NCBI GenBank assembly: GCA_964600165.1
Contig: CAZRIP010000063.1
Location: 1-22,101, forward strand
Length of the DNA: 22,101 bases
Direction of reading: 5' to 3'
DNA from: CAZRIP01 sp964600165
GTDB lineage: Bacteria > Elusimicrobiota > Elusimicrobia > UBA1565 > UBA9628
This document shows, one piece after another, positions 6,496 to 15,450 of this stretch. Position 1 is the first letter of the stretch; each line of letters begins with the position of its first letter. A program made the translations under genes and the position numbers. Below the pieces are notes generated by a model, which was given only the letters and a program-made list of their open reading frames with translations, was not told the DNA's origin and ran no database searches.

Positions 6496-6687
6496 ATGGA
6501 AAACCAGGAGAACAAGGACGGAAAGGAAGGCTGCTGCGCGAAGAGCAAGTGCTGCGGCTGCAAGGCGCTCGTCGCGCTGCTCGTCGCGGGCGGCGTGTTC
6601 GCCGGCGGCTACCTCTGCGGCAAGCACTGCGCGAAGGCCGAGGTTTCGGCCCCGGCGGCCGCCGCGACCGCCCCGGCGACGAAGTAA
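6496..6687 (+). CDS. 63-residue Cys-rich single-pass membrane miniprotein
   Basis: The start is well supported: GGAGGA (6485-6490) lies five bases before the ATG. The N-terminus is hydrophilic and contains CC, then CCGC (Cys13, 14, 19, 20, 22). A Gly/Ala/Val transmembrane helix follows (about 24-42), then CGKHC (Cys41, Cys45) just past the membrane, and an Ala/Pro-rich tail. Seven cysteines in 63 residues, arranged on both sides of one helix, suggest thiol redox chemistry or metal/haem-type coordination. The family is not one I can name. It follows marR and shares the GGATATCG element with it, so regulation by that MarR is likely. Its coding sequence has more A and G than its neighbours. Confidence 0.75.
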   Translation: MENQENKDGKEGCCAKSKCCGCKALVALLVAGGVFAGGYLCGKHCAKAEVSAPAAAATAPATK

Positions 6688-6692
6688 TCGGC

Positions 6693-6734
6693 CGACGGGC
6701 GGAGTCCTAGATCGCGCCTGGACTCCGCCCGTCG
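6693..6734. terminator. Strong hairpin between convergent genes, without a T-tract
   Basis: CGACGGGCGGAGTCC (6693-6707) pairs perfectly with GGACTCCGCCCGTCG (6720-6734) around a 12-base loop. It lies between the stop of the Cys-rich miniprotein gene (6687) and the end of the SRPBCC gene, whose stop codon (6709-6707) is inside the structure. Neither side is followed by a run of T, so a bidirectional transcription stop or a 3'-end stabiliser are both possible. Confidence 0.6.
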
Positions 6735-7615
6735 CCGGCGAGGGCGTCGAGCAGCCGGCCCCAGCCTTCCCGGGACTTTTCGGCCCATTCGGGCAGGACG
6801 CCGCGATGGTGCAAGGTGAGCTCGCAGCCCGGGTCCGCCCGCACGATCTCGACGGTGACGAGCGTCGACTCCGCCGAGAGCTCCGGCACGGCGAAAGTGA
6901 ACTCGAGGAGCCTCGGCGGCTCCACGGTCTTATATTCGCCGACGTGCTCGACGTCCTTGCCGTCGCGGCGGTCGACGATCGAGAACGATCCGCCCGGCCG
7001 GGCGTCGATGTCGCAGCGGACGATCTTTCCGGCCGGCGTCGCGAACAGCCAGCGACGGGCTTTCTCCGGGTCGACCCAGGCCTCGAACACTTTTTCGGGC
7101 GGCGCGTCGAAGCGCCGCTTGACCGTGAACTCCCGCCGATCCTCGGTCTTTATTTCCGGGCCCACGAACGCCTCGAGCTGATCGAGGGTCATGCCCCAGC
7201 CTTGATTGGCGCCTTGCGTCGGGCCGCGGTTGACGTCGGTGAGGACGGCGAAGTTCTGGATCACATTGAGCTTGGTCTTCTCGCCGAGGTCGGTGAAGAC
7301 GACCTCGGTGCGGATGTTGTCCTTCGGGTCGCCCGGAAACTCTCCGGTCCAGACGATCTTTTTCCCCTGAACGACCTCGACGTAGGTCCCGCCGAAGTCG
7401 TGGCGCTGCTTGCCGTCCGGCCAGACCATCGACATCTGGAAGGTCCCTCCGGAGCGGAAGTCCAGCTTAGCGATCTCGAGCGAGAGCGGCTTGGGCGCGA
7501 ACCATTTGGATACCTGCTCCGGCTTCGACCACGCGTCCCAAACCCGCGCCACAGGCGCGTCGATCACTCTCTCGAGCTTGAGCTCGAACTCCGGCTTCTT
7601 CTCGGTCCCGGTCAT
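6707..7615 (-). CDS. Tandem-domain SRPBCC (AHSA1-type) protein
   Basis: I place the start at the ATG 7615-7613, which overlaps the stop of the upstream gene (ATGA). A longer in-frame extension would lie wholly within that gene. The 302-residue product has two AHSA1-like SRPBCC (START/Bet v 1 fold) domains, about 1-150 and 155-302. Each opens with the characteristic FDAP/IDAP..VFEAW.DPE....W segment followed by D.R.GG.F. These domains form a hydrophobic cavity, and the family was named after Hsp90 co-chaperones. Bacterial members next to ArsR regulators are common, but their ligands are generally unknown. It is the last gene of arsR-SRPBCC-SRPBCC and ends in a strong hairpin. Confidence 0.85.
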   Translation of the reverse strand: MTGTEKKPEFELKLERVIDAPVARVWDAWSKPEQVSKWFAPKPLSLEIAKLDFRSGGTFQMSMVWPDGKQRHDFGGTYVEVVQGKKIVWTGEFPGDPKDNIRTEVVFTDLGEKTKLNVIQNFAVLTDVNRGPTQGANQGWGMTLDQLEAFVGPEIKTEDRREFTVKRRFDAPPEKVFEAWVDPEKARRWLFATPAGKIVRCDIDARPGGSFSIVDRRDGKDVEHVGEYKTVEPPRLLEFTFAVPELSAESTLVTVEIVRADPGCELTLHHRGVLPEWAEKSREGWGRLLDALAGDGRSPGAI

Positions 7616-8565
7616 CGGGCCTCCTTGATATAGTCCTCGAGCTTGTCGAGCGAGCCGGTCCAGCCGCCCGTCATGCCGGCGCGCGCCTTGACGAAGGTGT
7701 CGAGCTCGGCCGGCGCCGGCTTGTCGGGCGCCCACTCGACGCGCGCGCGCGCGCGATCCGGGCCCTCGGCCTCGAATCGCACGGTGGTGAGCATCGTCTC
7801 CGGCCACGTCGGCGACATCGGATGCCGCGCGAGCCTCTCGGTCTTATCGCAGAACTGCTGCTTGTAGACGAGCCGGCTCGGCTTGACGAGCTCCACGTAC
7901 TCGACCCGGCCGTACATGTTCCCGCCCGGGTGCGACATGGTGTAAAAGCTCGAGCCGCCGGGGCGCACGTCGGCGCGGATGAACCTCATCGTCGCGCCCT
8001 TGGGCGCGAGCCAGAGCGCGAGGTGCTTCGGGTCGGTCCAGAGCTCGAACATCTTCTCGACGGGGCAGTCGAAGGCCCGCGTGATGACGAAGACCTCGCG
8101 GCCCGTCGCGTCCTTCTCGAGCTGCTCGGCGAGGCGGTCCCACGTCGAGTCGCCGCTGAACTTCTTGATGATCTGGCGCGTGTCCGCCGCGGCCTCGGCC
8201 GTCGGCAGCGTCATCGTCATGTCGAGCTTGGTCTTGCCGCCGAGATCGGAAAGCAGGACCGTCACCCGAAACATCGGCGGGCTCTTCTCGGTCGCGCCTT
8301 GGTCGTAGACCATCTTCTTGTGCCGCTCGATCTCGATGTAGGTCTGCAGGTTGGGAAAATCCTGGCCGCCGGGCCCGTGCATCGTGTACTTCCAATGCCC
8401 GCCCGGGCGGAAGTCCTTGCTGTGAGTCGTGATCGAGAAGCCGCGCGGCCCCCACCACTTCGCCGCTTTGTCTTCCTGAGTCCAGGCATCCCATACCGCC
8501 TCGACCGGCGCGTCGTAGACGCGGGTGAGCCGGATCTCGTTAGCGGACGCCGCTGTCTTTGCCAT
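7612..8565 (-). CDS. Tandem-domain SRPBCC (AHSA1-type) protein
   Basis: The 317-residue product again has two SRPBCC modules. The first (about 8-150) opens with LTRVYDAPVEAVWDAWTQ and contains KWWGPRGF and DFRPGGHW. The second (about 158-317) opens with ITRAFDCPVEKMFELWTD, contains LWLAPKG and DVRPGGSSFY, and ends in the family-typical GW..SLDKLEDYI. It overlaps arsR by 26 bases upstream and the next SRPBCC gene by four bases downstream, so the three are one transcript. The two proteins are clearly paralogous in layout, so the operon encodes four copies of the fold. Ligand or client is unknown. Cytoplasmic, with no signal peptide. Confidence 0.87.
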   Translation of the reverse strand: MAKTAASANEIRLTRVYDAPVEAVWDAWTQEDKAAKWWGPRGFSITTHSKDFRPGGHWKYTMHGPGGQDFPNLQTYIEIERHKKMVYDQGATEKSPPMFRVTVLLSDLGGKTKLDMTMTLPTAEAAADTRQIIKKFSGDSTWDRLAEQLEKDATGREVFVITRAFDCPVEKMFELWTDPKHLALWLAPKGATMRFIRADVRPGGSSFYTMSHPGGNMYGRVEYVELVKPSRLVYKQQFCDKTERLARHPMSPTWPETMLTTVRFEAEGPDRARARVEWAPDKPAPAELDTFVKARAGMTGGWTGSLDKLEDYIKEAR

Positions 8566-8893
8566 GCTTCATCTCCTTGAGATACTCATCGAGCCGATCG
8601 AGGCGCTCGTTCCAGAGCGCGCGCTGTCGCTCGATCCACGCCTGCGCGTCCTTCATCTTCTCGGCCTCGAGCTTGCAGCGGTGCTCGCGGCCCTGCTTCT
8701 TGCGGGAAAGAAGCCCCGCGTCCTCGAGGACGCGCAGGTGCTTCGTGATGGCCGGGGCCGAGACCTTGAACGGCTCGGCGAGCTGCGCCACGGTCGCTTC
8801 TCCGGTCGCCAGCCGCGCGAGGATGCCGCGGCGGATCGGATGCGAGAGGGCGCCGAAGGCGAGGTCGAGCCCGCGCTGATTATAGTTAACCAT
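8540..8893 (-). CDS. ArsR-family transcriptional regulator
   Basis: This 117-residue winged-helix protein has the ArsR-SRPBCC subtype sequence. The line LSHPIRRGILARLATGEATVAQLAEPF is followed by the recognition helix VSAPAITKHLRVLEDAGLLSR and a basic wing (KKQGREHRCKL), then a C-terminal helix. The metal-binding ELCVCDL motif of arsenic sensors is absent, so it is not a classical As sensor. The ATG at 8893 is placed inside a perfect inverted repeat, and a near-consensus promoter leaves a leader of about zero to one base. The message is predicted to be leaderless and autorepressed. It heads the operon with the two SRPBCC genes. Confidence 0.92.
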   Translation of the reverse strand: MVNYNQRGLDLAFGALSHPIRRGILARLATGEATVAQLAEPFKVSAPAITKHLRVLEDAGLLSRKKQGREHRCKLEAEKMKDAQAWIERQRALWNERLDRLDEYLKEMKHGKDSGVR

Positions 8894-8906
8894 CAGGTTA
8901 ACTATA
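8881..8906. promoter_or_regulatory. ArsR operator spanning the arsR start codon
   Basis: TATAGTTAAC (8881-8890) and GTTAACTATA (8897-8906) are perfect 10-bp inverted arms around a 6-bp centre. The upstream arm contains the -10 hexamer. The downstream arm encodes codons 2-4 (GTT AAC TAT), and the start codon lies at the centre. A bound dimer would block both the -10 and the start site. Autorepression by ArsR is inferred from position. Confidence 0.75.
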
Positions 8907-8929
8907 TCACGCCCCTAGCGTTTTGTCAA
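8901..8929 (-). promoter_or_regulatory. Leaderless promoter of the arsR-SRPBCC operon
   Basis: On the minus strand TTGACA (8929-8924), a 17-bp spacer, and TATAGT (8906-8901, preceded by TGA as in an extended -10) end seven bases before the ATG. The -35 sits inside the last codons of the upstream DUF2891 gene, whose stop is at 8917-8915. Confidence 0.8.
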
Positions 8930-9955
8930 GCCCCTCTCGCTCGAGAGATAGACCGCGTAGTTGCCGAGCCAATGTCCGCCCTCGTAATGCGCGCCGGTGA
9001 CGGCGGCCAAGCCCGCCTCGCGGTGCGCCTTCGCGGCGCGCGCGAGCGCCGCCAGCCGCGCGTCGCCGGGCGGCAGCGCCGACGCGATCCCTTCCAGCAT
9101 CCAGGCGCGGCTCAAGTTGAGGCCGTCCAAGTGCGCGAGCTTGGGATCCGACGGATCGCTGACGACGGCCGGCTCCAGCCACGCCGCGAACTCGTCGCGA
9201 GACAGCACGCGCCGCATGAAATCGGCCTCGGCCAAGCAGGGCGACAAAAAGTCCTGCCCCGACGGCTCGTAGTCGATCGGGCAGGCGCGGTCCTTTCCAT
9301 AATAATAGCGCCCGCGCGCGACCAGAAGCTTCTCCATCGTCCGGTCGCCGGTCGCGCGCGCCCAGTCGAGCGCGAGGCCGAAAGAGAACGCCGTCTGGTC
9401 GTGCTCGCCGATGCGGATCGGGCGCGTGAGCTTGGGCAGCCAGTCCTCCAGGCGCTTGGACGCGGCCGCGGCGAGAGGCGCGAGCGCCTCGGCCCAGCGT
9501 CGCGCGTCGGCGTCGTCCCACTCGCGCAGCTCGGCGTCGAGCTGCAGCAGCCAGGCCAGGCCGTACGGGCGCTCGAAGGAGACCCGGCCCGGCCCTTCGA
9601 TGTAAGCGACCTCGCCCGCGAGCTTCTCCTTCGTCAGGCTCTCCGCCAGCGCGGCGCGGGCCTTCGGCGCGAAGTCGGACTTCGGGAACCTCCGGGCCAG
9701 GCGCGCGAGCAGCCAGTGGCCGTGCACGGAGGAGTGCCAGTCGTAGCAGCCGTAGAACGCCGGCGTGAGCTCGCGCGGCTTCTTGACGTCTTCGTCGCCG
9801 TTCAAGACGTGGGCGATCTTGTTCTGGTACTCTTTGTGCACGCAGGCGAGCGCCAGGCCCGCGAAGCGCGCGGCGGCGCGCTCGTCGAAATCGGCGGCGC
9901 GCGCGGATGGAACGAATAGAGCGCCGGCGGCGATAACGGCGATCGCTGTCTTCAT
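8915..9955 (-). CDS. Secreted DUF2891 family protein
   Basis: This 346-residue protein carries a signal peptide (MKTAIAVIAAGALFVPSARA, residues 1-20). The mature part matches what I know of DUF2891, with the hallmark YGCYDWHSSVHGHW (about residues 67-80), then HDQTAFSFGLALDWA and CPIDYEPSGQDFLSPCLAEADF. It ends with GAHYEGGHWLGNYAVYL. The conserved Trp, His and Asp residues and many helices suggest an alpha/alpha-barrel enzyme acting on sugars, but no activity is established. Location is periplasmic. A TAAGCT hexamer six bases before the ATG suggests a leaderless start. The gene runs into the arsR operon on the same strand, and the arsR promoter overlaps its last codons. Confidence 0.85.
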   Translation of the reverse strand: MKTAIAVIAAGALFVPSARAADFDERAAARFAGLALACVHKEYQNKIAHVLNGDEDVKKPRELTPAFYGCYDWHSSVHGHWLLARLARRFPKSDFAPKARAALAESLTKEKLAGEVAYIEGPGRVSFERPYGLAWLLQLDAELREWDDADARRWAEALAPLAAAASKRLEDWLPKLTRPIRIGEHDQTAFSFGLALDWARATGDRTMEKLLVARGRYYYGKDRACPIDYEPSGQDFLSPCLAEADFMRRVLSRDEFAAWLEPAVVSDPSDPKLAHLDGLNLSRAWMLEGIASALPPGDARLAALARAAKAHREAGLAAVTGAHYEGGHWLGNYAVYLSSERGLTKR

Positions 9956-9961
9956 GACCAG

Positions 9962-9967
9962 AGCTTA
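9962..9967 (-). promoter_or_regulatory. Putative leaderless -10 of the DUF2891 gene
   Basis: TAAGCT on the minus strand (9967-9962) ends six bases before the ATG at 9955. The same hexamer at the same spacing precedes the caspase-like gene at 20597. No good -35 is seen, and no Shine-Dalgarno sequence. Confidence 0.4.
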
Positions 9968-9984
9968 TGAATTCTCGGCCCCGC

Positions 9985-10013
9985 TTGACACCGACGCACG
10001 GCGGGGCTACCCT
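9985..10013 (+). promoter_or_regulatory. Putative leaderless promoter of the WD40 lipoprotein gene
   Basis: TTGACA (9985-9990), a 17-bp spacer and TACCCT (10008-10013) end eight bases before the ATG at 10022. The -35 is exact; the -10 keeps only TA...T. No Shine-Dalgarno sequence precedes the start. Confidence 0.5.
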
Positions 10014-10021
10014 TACGCCGA

Positions 10022-10989
10022 ATGTCACGCTTTCGGCTGATGCCGCTCATCGCCCTTCTCCTCGCCGGCTGCGCGTCGATGGGCGACCTGCCCGCGGCGG
10101 CTCCTCAAGAGCGGCTCATTCAGGCGGATTCGGCGGTCAACCTGGTCGCTTTCACGCGCGACGGCCGCTTCGTCGCCGGCGGCATGGACGACGGCTGCGC
10201 GCGCGTCTGGCGGACCGACACCGGCGAGCAGGTGGCCGAGCTCATCGGCCACAAGCAGGGCGTCTACGCCGCGGCCTTCACGCCCGACGGCAAGACGCTC
10301 GCCACCGGCAGCTACGACGGCTCGGTGCGCGTCTGGGACGTCGCGTCCTCGTCCGTGACGGCGGTCTATCGCGGCTTCAAGCCCGGCGTCGAGGCGCTCG
10401 CGTTCTCGCCGGACGGCCGGACGCTCGCCGTCGCGAGCTGGGACGCGAGGATCTTTCTTCTCGACCCGGCCTCGGGAGCCGTCCGCGCGACGCTGATGGG
10501 CCACGTCGGGGCCGTGCAGGCGCTCGCGTATTCCCGCGACGGGACGATGCTCGCCACCGGCGGCGACGACCAGTCGATCCGCCTTTGGGACGCGGCGAGC
10601 GGCGCGCTCATCGAGAAAAAACTCGGCGCGCACGCGGCGACGGTCGAAAGCGTGGCGTTCTCGCCCGACGGCAAGACCCTCGCATCCGGCGGCTACGATC
10701 ACTACGTCGCGTTCTGGGATCTTCCGGGCCTCAAGGAGCGCTCGCGCGGCGCCGCGGGCGAGAAGCCGGTCTATTCCGTCGCGTTCTCGCCCGACGGTTC
10801 GGTGCTCGCCTCGGCCGGCATCGACGGCGTGCTGCGCTATTGGGACCCGGCGACGGGGAAGATGTCCTCGCTCATCACGCCTCAACAGGCTTCGCAAATC
10901 AACAACATCGCGTACTCCCCCGACGGCCGCTGGCTCGCCTCCGCGGGCGAAGACGGGACGATCTGGCTGTCCCCGCTCGAGAAGAAGCC

Positions 10990-10993
<4 letters not shown>
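10022..10993 (+). CDS. WD40-repeat lipoprotein, seven-bladed beta-propeller
   Basis: The 323-residue protein begins with a lipoprotein signal. The lipobox LLLAGC puts the lipidated Cys at residue 17, followed by Ala-Ser, which favours the outer membrane. Seven WD40 units follow from about residue 38 to the end, each with the pattern V.++AFSPDG+.LASG..D..+R.WD. This predicts one closed seven-blade propeller used as a protein-interaction scaffold in the periplasm. No extra catalytic domain is present. An internal ATG at 10040 would also keep the lipobox. The gene is divergent from the DUF2891 gene, with which it shares a 66-bp promoter region, and it overlaps the convergent permease gene by four bases. 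Confidence 0.9.
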
Positions 10994-12287
<1,294 letters not shown>

Positions 12288-12288
<1 letters not shown>

Positions 12289-14222
12289 TAATCGCGGCGG
12301 CGGGCCGTCGAGCGCTTGGGCCGGTAGCCCGGCTTAGGCGCCGCCGGGACGTGGTGGACGTGGTCGGCGGCGTCGCGATTGGCGCGCTCGCGCCGCGCGG
12401 CGATCGCCTGCGGCGGAGGATTGGCCGGGATCAGGCAGTCACAGCCGCCGCCGATGAGATCGCGGCGGCCGGCCTCGAGCAGCGCCTCGCGCACCTCGAA
12501 GTAGTTCTCGGGCTTGAAGAATTGGAGCAGCGCGCGCTGCAGCTTGCGGTCGCGCAGCTTCTTGGCGATCGGAAGCTCGCGGCCGCTCTCCGGGTCGCGG
12601 CCCGTGTAATACATCGCCGTCGCGACGTCGAAGGGCGCGGGGATGAAATCCTGCACCTGGTCCGGCTTGTAGCCGTTGCGCTTGAGATAGACGGCCAGCT
12701 CGATCATCGCCTTCAAGTCGGAGCCGGGATGGCTGGCGATGAAATAAGGCACGAGGAACTGCTTCTTTCCGGCCTTCTCGTTGGCGCGCTTGAATTTGTC
12801 CGCGAAGTCCTCGAAGGTGTCGTGGGTCGGCTTTTTCATCGCGGAGAGCACGCGCGGCGACACGTGCTCCGGCGCGACCTTCATGCGCCCGCCGACGTGA
12901 TGCGCCGTCAGCTCGTCCATGTATTCGGGCGAGAGGCGCGCCAAGTCCATGCGGATCCCGCTCGCGACGAGGACCTTGTCCACGCCTTTGACGTCGCGAG
13001 ATTTTTTCATCAACTCGATCAGCGGGCCGTGGTCGGTGCCGAGGCACTTGCAGATCGTCGGATGCACGCACGAGAGGCGCTTGCAAATCTTCTCGATCTC
13101 GGGCTCGGTGCAGCGCATCTGGTACATGTTCGCCGTCGGCCCGCCGATGTCGGAGACCGTGCCTTTGAACTCGGGATCATTTCCCATCGCGCGCAGCTCG
13201 CCCAGGACGCTTTCCGGCGAGCGCGACTGGATGGTGCGCCCCTGATGGGCCGTGATCGAGCAGAACGTGCAGCCGCCGAAGCAGCCGCGCATGATCGTCA
13301 CCGAATCCTTGATCATCTCGAAGGCCGGGATCGGCTCTTTGTAGATCGGATGCGGCCGGCGGGTATACGGCAGGCCGTAATAGTAATCCATCTTCTCTTG
13401 GCTGACGGGCAGCTGCGGCGGAGTCTGCACGACGGCGCGGCGGTCGTGATACTGCACCAAGGTCTTCGCGTTGAAGGGCGAGGTCTCCCGGTGGATGAGG
13501 TGCGTGGCCTTCAAGAACTTGTCCTTGTCGGCCTTCACTTCCTCGAAGGACGGCAAGGTCACGACGCCCTCGGACGGCGGCGTCTCTCTGGCGCCCATCG
13601 CGTAAGCGACGCCGCGCAGGTCGCGGCAATCCTTGACCGTCTTGCCCGCGGCCAGGCGCTCGGCGATCGTCACGATCGTCTCCTCGCCCATGCCGTAGGC
13701 GACGAGGTCGGCCTTGGCGTCGAGCAGGATCGACGGGCGCACGGTGTCGCTCCAATAATCGTAGTGCGCGAGCCGTCGCAGACTGGCCTCGACGCCGCCC
13801 GCGATCACCGGCACGCCCGGGAACGCCTCTCGCGCGCGCTGGCAGTATGGGAGCGTCGCGCGGTCGGGCCGCAAGTGGATCTTTCCCCCCGGCGAGTAGG
13901 CGTCGTCGTTGCGGACCTTCTTGTTCGCGGTATAGTGGTTGATCATCGAGTCCATATTCCCCGCGGACACCGCGAAGAACAGGCGCGGGCGGCCGAACTG
14001 GCGCCACGGCTCGGCCGAGCGCCAGTCGGGCTGGCTCAGGATCGCGACGCGAAAGCCGCGGTCCTCGAGCACGCGCCCCAAGATCGCCATCGCGAACGAG
14101 TAATGGTCGATGTAGGCGTCGCCCGTGACGAACACGACGTCCACCTCGTCCCACCCGCGGGCTTTCATCCCGCGGCGGTCGATGGGCAGGAAACGATGGT
14201 TGGCCGAATAAAGTGAGGTCAC
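12288..14222 (-). CDS. ygiQ: YgiQ-type radical SAM protein (UPF0313)
   Basis: This 644-residue protein carries a radical SAM cluster motif CFGGCTFC with Cys314, Cys318 and Cys321 to bind the [4Fe-4S] cluster. The N-terminal part has the family signature RGWDEVDVVFVTGDAYIDHYSFAMAILGR, and there are VIAGGVEASLRR, DIGGPTANMYQM and RMKVAPEHVSP segments, all typical of YgiQ. The C-terminal tail is short and basic. No reaction is firmly known for this family. A GTG at 14222 gives the start; YgiQ proteins usually begin close to the FLP...R..M..RGWD segment seen here at residues 12-25. A TATAGT at 14249-14244 could be its -10, leaving a short leader with no Shine-Dalgarno sequence. It heads a two-gene unit with the APC permease. 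Confidence 0.9.
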
Positions 14223-14240
14223 TTGGAGGAAGGAAGAGGC

Positions 14241-14270
14241 TTCACTATATGATACCAGAAGTCGTAGAAT
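14241..14270 (+). promoter_or_regulatory. Putative leaderless promoter of the RNA-modification operon
   Basis: TTCACT (14241-14246), an 18-bp spacer and TAGAAT (14265-14270, five of six) end six bases before the GTG at 14277. It overlaps a possible -10 for ygiQ on the other strand, so the divergent operons share about 54 bp of control DNA. Confidence 0.5.
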
Positions 14271-14276
14271 ATCGAC

Positions 14277-14579
14277 GTGAATAACACGATCGAGCTCAAT
14301 AATGTGAAGGTCTTCGACGTGCTAAAAAGCTCCCTGAACGGGGAGCTCGGCCTGGTGCTCTGCGTCTCCGGAGACCGGCTGGACATCCGCGACAAGACGG
14401 GCATGGTCGCGCGCTACAAGTTCGGCAAGCACTTCATGCGCGTAGAGCAAGACGAGGCCGTGGAGTTCCGCGCGCTCGTGCGCGAGGCGCGCAAGGAGCG
14501 CGAGAAGGCCGAGGGCAAGAAGAAGAAGCGCTCGCGCACCGTGTCCGCGTTCCTCAACAAGCTCGCCCGCAAACGCTAG
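14277..14579 (+). CDS. Small basic protein of unknown function
   Basis: I do not recognise the family. The 100-residue product has a beta-rich first half (residues 1-55, with VKVFDVLKSS and GLVLCVSGDRLDIRDKTG). This resembles a small barrel of the kind that binds RNA or protein. The second half is highly basic and helical, ending in a Lys/Arg-rich tail (KKKKRSR and LARKR). That composition fits nucleic-acid or ribosome binding. It is the first gene of a tight operon with a response regulator, a YchJ-type protein and two 16S rRNA methyltransferase modules, which weakly supports an RNA-related role. The GTG start is chosen because TAGAAT ends six bases before it. The stop is two bases before the next start. 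Confidence 0.7.
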   Translation: MNNTIELNNVKVFDVLKSSLNGELGLVLCVSGDRLDIRDKTGMVARYKFGKHFMRVEQDEAVEFRALVREARKEREKAEGKKKKRSRTVSAFLNKLARKR

Positions 14580-14581
14580 GC

Positions 14582-14962
14582 GTGCCCGACCCGAAGATCC
14601 TCCTGGTCGAGGACGAGGAGGAAAACCAGCTCCTCGGCATGACGCTTCTGCGCAAGCTGCCCGCGCAGAGCTTCCTCGCCAGGAACGGCGCCGAGGCGCT
14701 CGCGCTCGCGATTGAAAAACTGCCCGATCTCGTCCTGCTCGATATAAACATGCCGATCATGAACGGCTTTGAAGTGCTCGAGAAGCTCCGCGTCGAGCCC
14801 AAGACGACGGAGTTGGCGGTCATCATGCTCACTTCGAGCGTCACGCCCGCGGACTTCACGCGCGCCAAAAAGCTCGGAGCCAAGGGCTTCCTCAACAAGC
14901 CCTACGACATCGACAACTTCCTGTCACGCGTCTGCCTGGAGCTGGGTCTCCCCAAGCCATGA
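14582..14962 (+). CDS. Single-domain response regulator (CheY/DivK-like)
   Basis: The 126-residue protein is only a receiver domain. The acidic pocket is Glu10/Asp11 (LLVEDEEEN), the phosphoacceptor is Asp54 (LLDINMPIMNG), and Thr84 (IMLTSS) and Lys106 (LNKPYD) complete the switch. There is no output domain, so signalling must be through protein contact or a phosphorelay. No histidine kinase gene is in the window. The GTG start follows the previous stop by two bases, and its last four bases (ATGA) overlap the start of the YchJ-type gene, so it is translationally coupled within the operon. Its presence with RNA-modification genes is unusual. Confidence 0.9.
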   Translation: MPDPKILLVEDEEENQLLGMTLLRKLPAQSFLARNGAEALALAIEKLPDLVLLDINMPIMNGFEVLEKLRVEPKTTELAVIMLTSSVTPADFTRAKKLGAKGFLNKPYDIDNFLSRVCLELGLPKP

Positions 14963-15450
14963 CCGAAAAATGCCCCTGCGGCTCCGACGCCGCGTTCGCC
15001 GACTGCTGCGACAAATACATCTCCGGCCGCGCGTCCGCCCCGACGGCCGAGGCGCTCATGCGCGCGCGCTACGCGAGCTTCGTCAAAGGCAAGATCGACT
15101 TCATCGAGAAGACCCATGATCCCAAAACGCGCGAAGGCTTCGACCGCGCGGCCGCGGAGAAGTGGTCGAAGGAATCCAAGTGGCTCGGGCTCAAGATCCT
15201 CGCCACCAAAGGCGGTCTCGAGAAAGACGCCGAAGGCGTCGTGCGCTTCATCGCCGTCTTCGAGCAAGGCGGGCAAGAGTACCGCCACGACGAGATCGCG
15301 ACGTTCCGCAAGGAACGGGGCGAGTGGCTCTTCGTCGACGGCGTCACGCCCAAGCCGGACACCTTCGTGAAATCCGGGCCCGACCTCGGCCGCAACGATC
15401 CCTGCCACTGCGGCTCGGGCAAGAAATTCAAGAAGTGCCACGGCCGCTGA
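14959..15450 (+). CDS. YchJ-family protein with N- and C-terminal SEC-C zinc motifs
   Basis: The 163-residue protein matches the YchJ (UPF0225) layout. An N-terminal SEC-C-like zinc motif (CPCGS....DCC) is followed by APTAEALMRARYASFV and a central NTF2-like domain (about 30-140). A canonical C-terminal SEC-C motif closes it (NDPCHCGSGKKFKKCHGR). SEC-C motifs bind Zn and, in SecA, the partner SecB. In YchJ the role is not known. Length is near that of E. coli YchJ. It overlaps the response regulator by four bases upstream and the next gene by 16 bases downstream. Confidence 0.9.
   Translation: MTEKCPCGSDAAFADCCDKYISGRASAPTAEALMRARYASFVKGKIDFIEKTHDPKTREGFDRAAAEKWSKESKWLGLKILATKGGLEKDAEGVVRFIAVFEQGGQEYRHDEIATFRKERGEWLFVDGVTPKPDTFVKSGPDLGRNDPCHCGSGKKFKKCHGR

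Noticed and set aside
7741..7754. Alternating GC run as a possible Z-DNA or slippage repeat
   Set aside because: It lies within codons for Arg and Ala in an SRPBCC gene, and such runs are frequent in DNA of this composition.
8525..9919. 464-codon plus-strand frame antisense to arsR and DUF2891
   Set aside because: It runs through two recognisable genes and their shared promoter region. Composition is that of an antisense shadow.
12351..14216. 621-codon plus-strand frame antisense to ygiQ
   Set aside because: Composition is Arg/His/Ala/Leu-rich as expected for the antisense of a G+C-rich gene. The opposite strand encodes a complete radical SAM protein.
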